Assembly: GCA_937980285.1 (NCBI GenBank)
Contig: CALJQI010000218.1
Coordinates: 1 to 9,903 of the forward strand
Source of the DNA: an uncultured Gammaproteobacteria bacterium
GTDB lineage: Bacteria; Pseudomonadota; Gammaproteobacteria; GCA-001735895
DNA: 9,903 nt
Direction of reading: 5' to 3'
In this document: one piece after another, positions 8,555-9,903 of the stretch
Layout of the letters: every line of letters begins with the position of its first letter
Numbering within the stretch: the first letter of the stretch is position 1
Made by a program: the position numbers and the translations under genes
Notes under the pieces: generated by a model
What the model was told of the DNA's origin: nothing
The model's database searches: none
The model's input: the letters and a program-made list of their open reading frames with translations, nothing else

Positions 8555-9664
8555 ATGTCAGTCATTGATTCCGCGCTGGTGCAAATCAAGCAATTGCACC
8601 CTTATTCTCCGGGTAAACCGATCGAAGAACTCGAGCGCGAGCTCGGTATCAGCAATGCCATCAAGCTCGCCTCCAACGAAAATCCGCTGGGATGCTCACC
8701 GAAAGCGAGATCGGTGCTGGAACAGGCCAGCGAACACATCGAACTTTACCCCGATGCCAACGCGTATTACCTGAAGCAGCGCCTGGGCGAGAAACTCGGC
8801 GTCGACGAAAATCAGATCACCATCGGCAACGGTTCCAATGACGTGCTCGACCTGATTGCGCGCAGCTTTCTTGACGCCAGCGCGGAAGCGGTCATGTCGC
8901 AGTACGCCTTTATGGTTTACGGCATGGTGACCCAGGCCTGCGGCGCGAGCGCAAAAATCGCGCCCGCATGCGCACGCGATAGCGAATCTCCCTATGGCCA
9001 CGATCTCGAGGCCATGGCCGGATTGATTAGCGATAAAACACGCGTCATCTTTATTGCCAATCCGAACAATCCGACCGGAACCTGGTTGCGCGCCGACGCG
9101 CTCGAGGCATTCATCGAAAATGTGCCCGATCATATCGCCGTCGTCGTCGACGAAGCCTATTTCGAGTATGTCGATCTCGATCAATACCCGGATACGATGC
9201 AGTGGCTGGAGCGCTTCCCCAACCTGATCGTGACCCGCACTTTCTCCAAGATTTTCGGGTTAGCCGGCCTGCGCGTCGGCTACTCGGTATCGAGCCCGGA
9301 GCTTTGCGACCTGTTCAATCGCGTGCGGCAGCCGTTCAATGGCAATAGCCTGGGGCTGGCCGCGGCCCGTGCCGCGCTCGATGACGATGTTTTTGTCGAG
9401 CAAAGCCGCCTGAGCAATGCCAGCGGCCTGCAATCGATGCAGCAATGGTTCGACGCCCGTGGAATCGAATACATTCCCTCAGCGGGAAATTTTCTCACCG
9501 TGTGTTTCGGCGACAGCAGTATGCAGATTTACCAGCAACTGCTAGAGCGCGGCATTATCGTCAGGCCTGTCGGCAATTACGGCATGGCGGATTTTCTGCG
9601 CATCAGTGTCGGTACCGAGCCGCAGTTGCAGCAACTTTACCAGGTGCTGAGAGAGCTTCTTTGA
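8555..9664 (+). CDS. hisC: histidinol-phosphate / aromatic aminotransferase (HisC2 type)
   Basis: 369 residues, a complete fold-type I PLP aminotransferase. SNENPLG near the N-terminus, GNGSND (phosphate-binding), NPNNPTG (169-175, N172), DEAYFEY with D199 contacting the PLP ring nitrogen, the Schiff-base lysine K232 in TFSKIFGLAGLRVGY, and substrate-carboxylate R349 in RISVGT are all present. The family transfers amino groups to imidazole-acetol phosphate; the copy placed between pheA and tyrA (hisC2 in Pseudomonas) can also act on phenylpyruvate, hydroxyphenylpyruvate or prephenate. Position in this operon suggests an aromatic role here, which is inference. ATG 8555 lies five bases after the pheA stop with no ribosome site, implying coupling. 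Confidence 0.93.
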   Translation: MSVIDSALVQIKQLHPYSPGKPIEELERELGISNAIKLASNENPLGCSPKARSVLEQASEHIELYPDANAYYLKQRLGEKLGVDENQITIGNGSNDVLDLIARSFLDASAEAVMSQYAFMVYGMVTQACGASAKIAPACARDSESPYGHDLEAMAGLISDKTRVIFIANPNNPTGTWLRADALEAFIENVPDHIAVVVDEAYFEYVDLDQYPDTMQWLERFPNLIVTRTFSKIFGLAGLRVGYSVSSPELCDLFNRVRQPFNGNSLGLAAARAALDDDVFVEQSRLSNASGLQSMQQWFDARGIEYIPSAGNFLTVCFGDSSMQIYQQLLERGIIVRPVGNYGMADFLRISVGTEPQLQQLYQVLRELL

Positions 9665-9903
9665 TCGACAGGCTTGCCATCATCGGCGTGGGATTGATCG
9701 GCAGTTCGCTATCGCTGGCGTTGAAGCAGGCCGCTTCGGTTGGGCATGTCGTCGGTCATGGGCGCAACCTGCACAACCTCGAGAAAGGCATCGAACTCGG
9801 TGTTATCGACAGCTATGAAACAAGTATCGCCGATTGCGTCTCCGACGCCGATGTCGTCGTCGTCGCGGTTCCGCTGGGAGCGATGCCGAAAGTGTTTAGC
9901 GAA
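9661..9903 (+). CDS. tyrA: prephenate dehydrogenase, N-terminal fragment (3' end outside window)
   Basis: The frame from TTG 9661 is open to the window end (81 codons). The residues LAIIGVGLIGSSLSLALK contain the GxGxxG dinucleotide loop. Further on, ELGVID and ADVVVVAVPLGAM match the TyrA Rossmann domain (ELGviD...aDvv.lAvPv..m). The enzyme oxidatively decarboxylates prephenate to 4-hydroxyphenylpyruvate, or arogenate to tyrosine. The proposed TTG start shares TTGA with the hisC stop and has GAGAG at 9649-9653 at a suitable distance; there is no ATG or GTG as well placed nearby. In Pseudomonas this gene is fused to aroA, which cannot be judged here because the sequence stops. Confidence 0.9.
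   Translation, partial: MIDRLAIIGVGLIGSSLSLALKQAASVGHVVGHGRNLHNLEKGIELGVIDSYETSIADCVSDADVVVVAVPLGAMPKVFSE

Overview
The window is a run of bacterial chromosomal housekeeping genes, GC-rich and densely packed. Protein motifs and gene order point to a gammaproteobacterium. The block mtaD-ubiG-mupP-yciK, divergent from gyrA-pheA-hisC-tyrA, is the arrangement known from Pseudomonas aeruginosa (the PA3164-PA3173 neighbourhood). The species cannot be named from the sequence. I see no mobile element, phage gene, CRISPR array, tRNA or rRNA.

Layout. Positions 1-429 (+) hold the C-terminal end of DNA polymerase III alpha (dnaE), cut by the window edge. Positions 508-1176 (+) encode a gamma-glutamylcyclotransferase-fold protein with non-standard hydrophobic ends, preceded by a plausible sigma70 promoter set in an inverted repeat. 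A four-gene minus-strand operon then reads from 4648 down to 1226: an MTA/SAH deaminase-type amidohydrolase, UbiG, a MupP/Gph-type HAD phosphatase and a YciK-type short-chain dehydrogenase. Gaps or overlaps inside it are only a few bases. A 227-bp divergent intergenic region (4649-4875) carries a nested inverted repeat and a likely gyrA promoter. From 4876 the plus strand reads gyrA, pheA, hisC and the start of tyrA, with gaps of 5 and 5 bases and a 4-base overlap.

How the genes work together. pheA, hisC and tyrA form a phenylalanine/tyrosine branch: chorismate to prephenate to phenylpyruvate, prephenate to hydroxyphenylpyruvate, and a PLP aminotransferase for the final or histidine-pathway step. 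The minus-strand operon combines clean-up of SAM by-products (amidohydrolase), a SAM-dependent ubiquinone methyltransferase, a phosphatase probably serving cell-wall MurNAc recycling, and an orphan dehydrogenase.

No undescribed multi-gene system is evident. The points most worth a second look are the nested repeat between mtaD and gyrA, the absence of serC between gyrA and pheA, a YciK homologue without a recognisable catalytic serine, the probable MupP (rather than Gph) identity of the phosphatase, and the unusual termini of the cyclotransferase.
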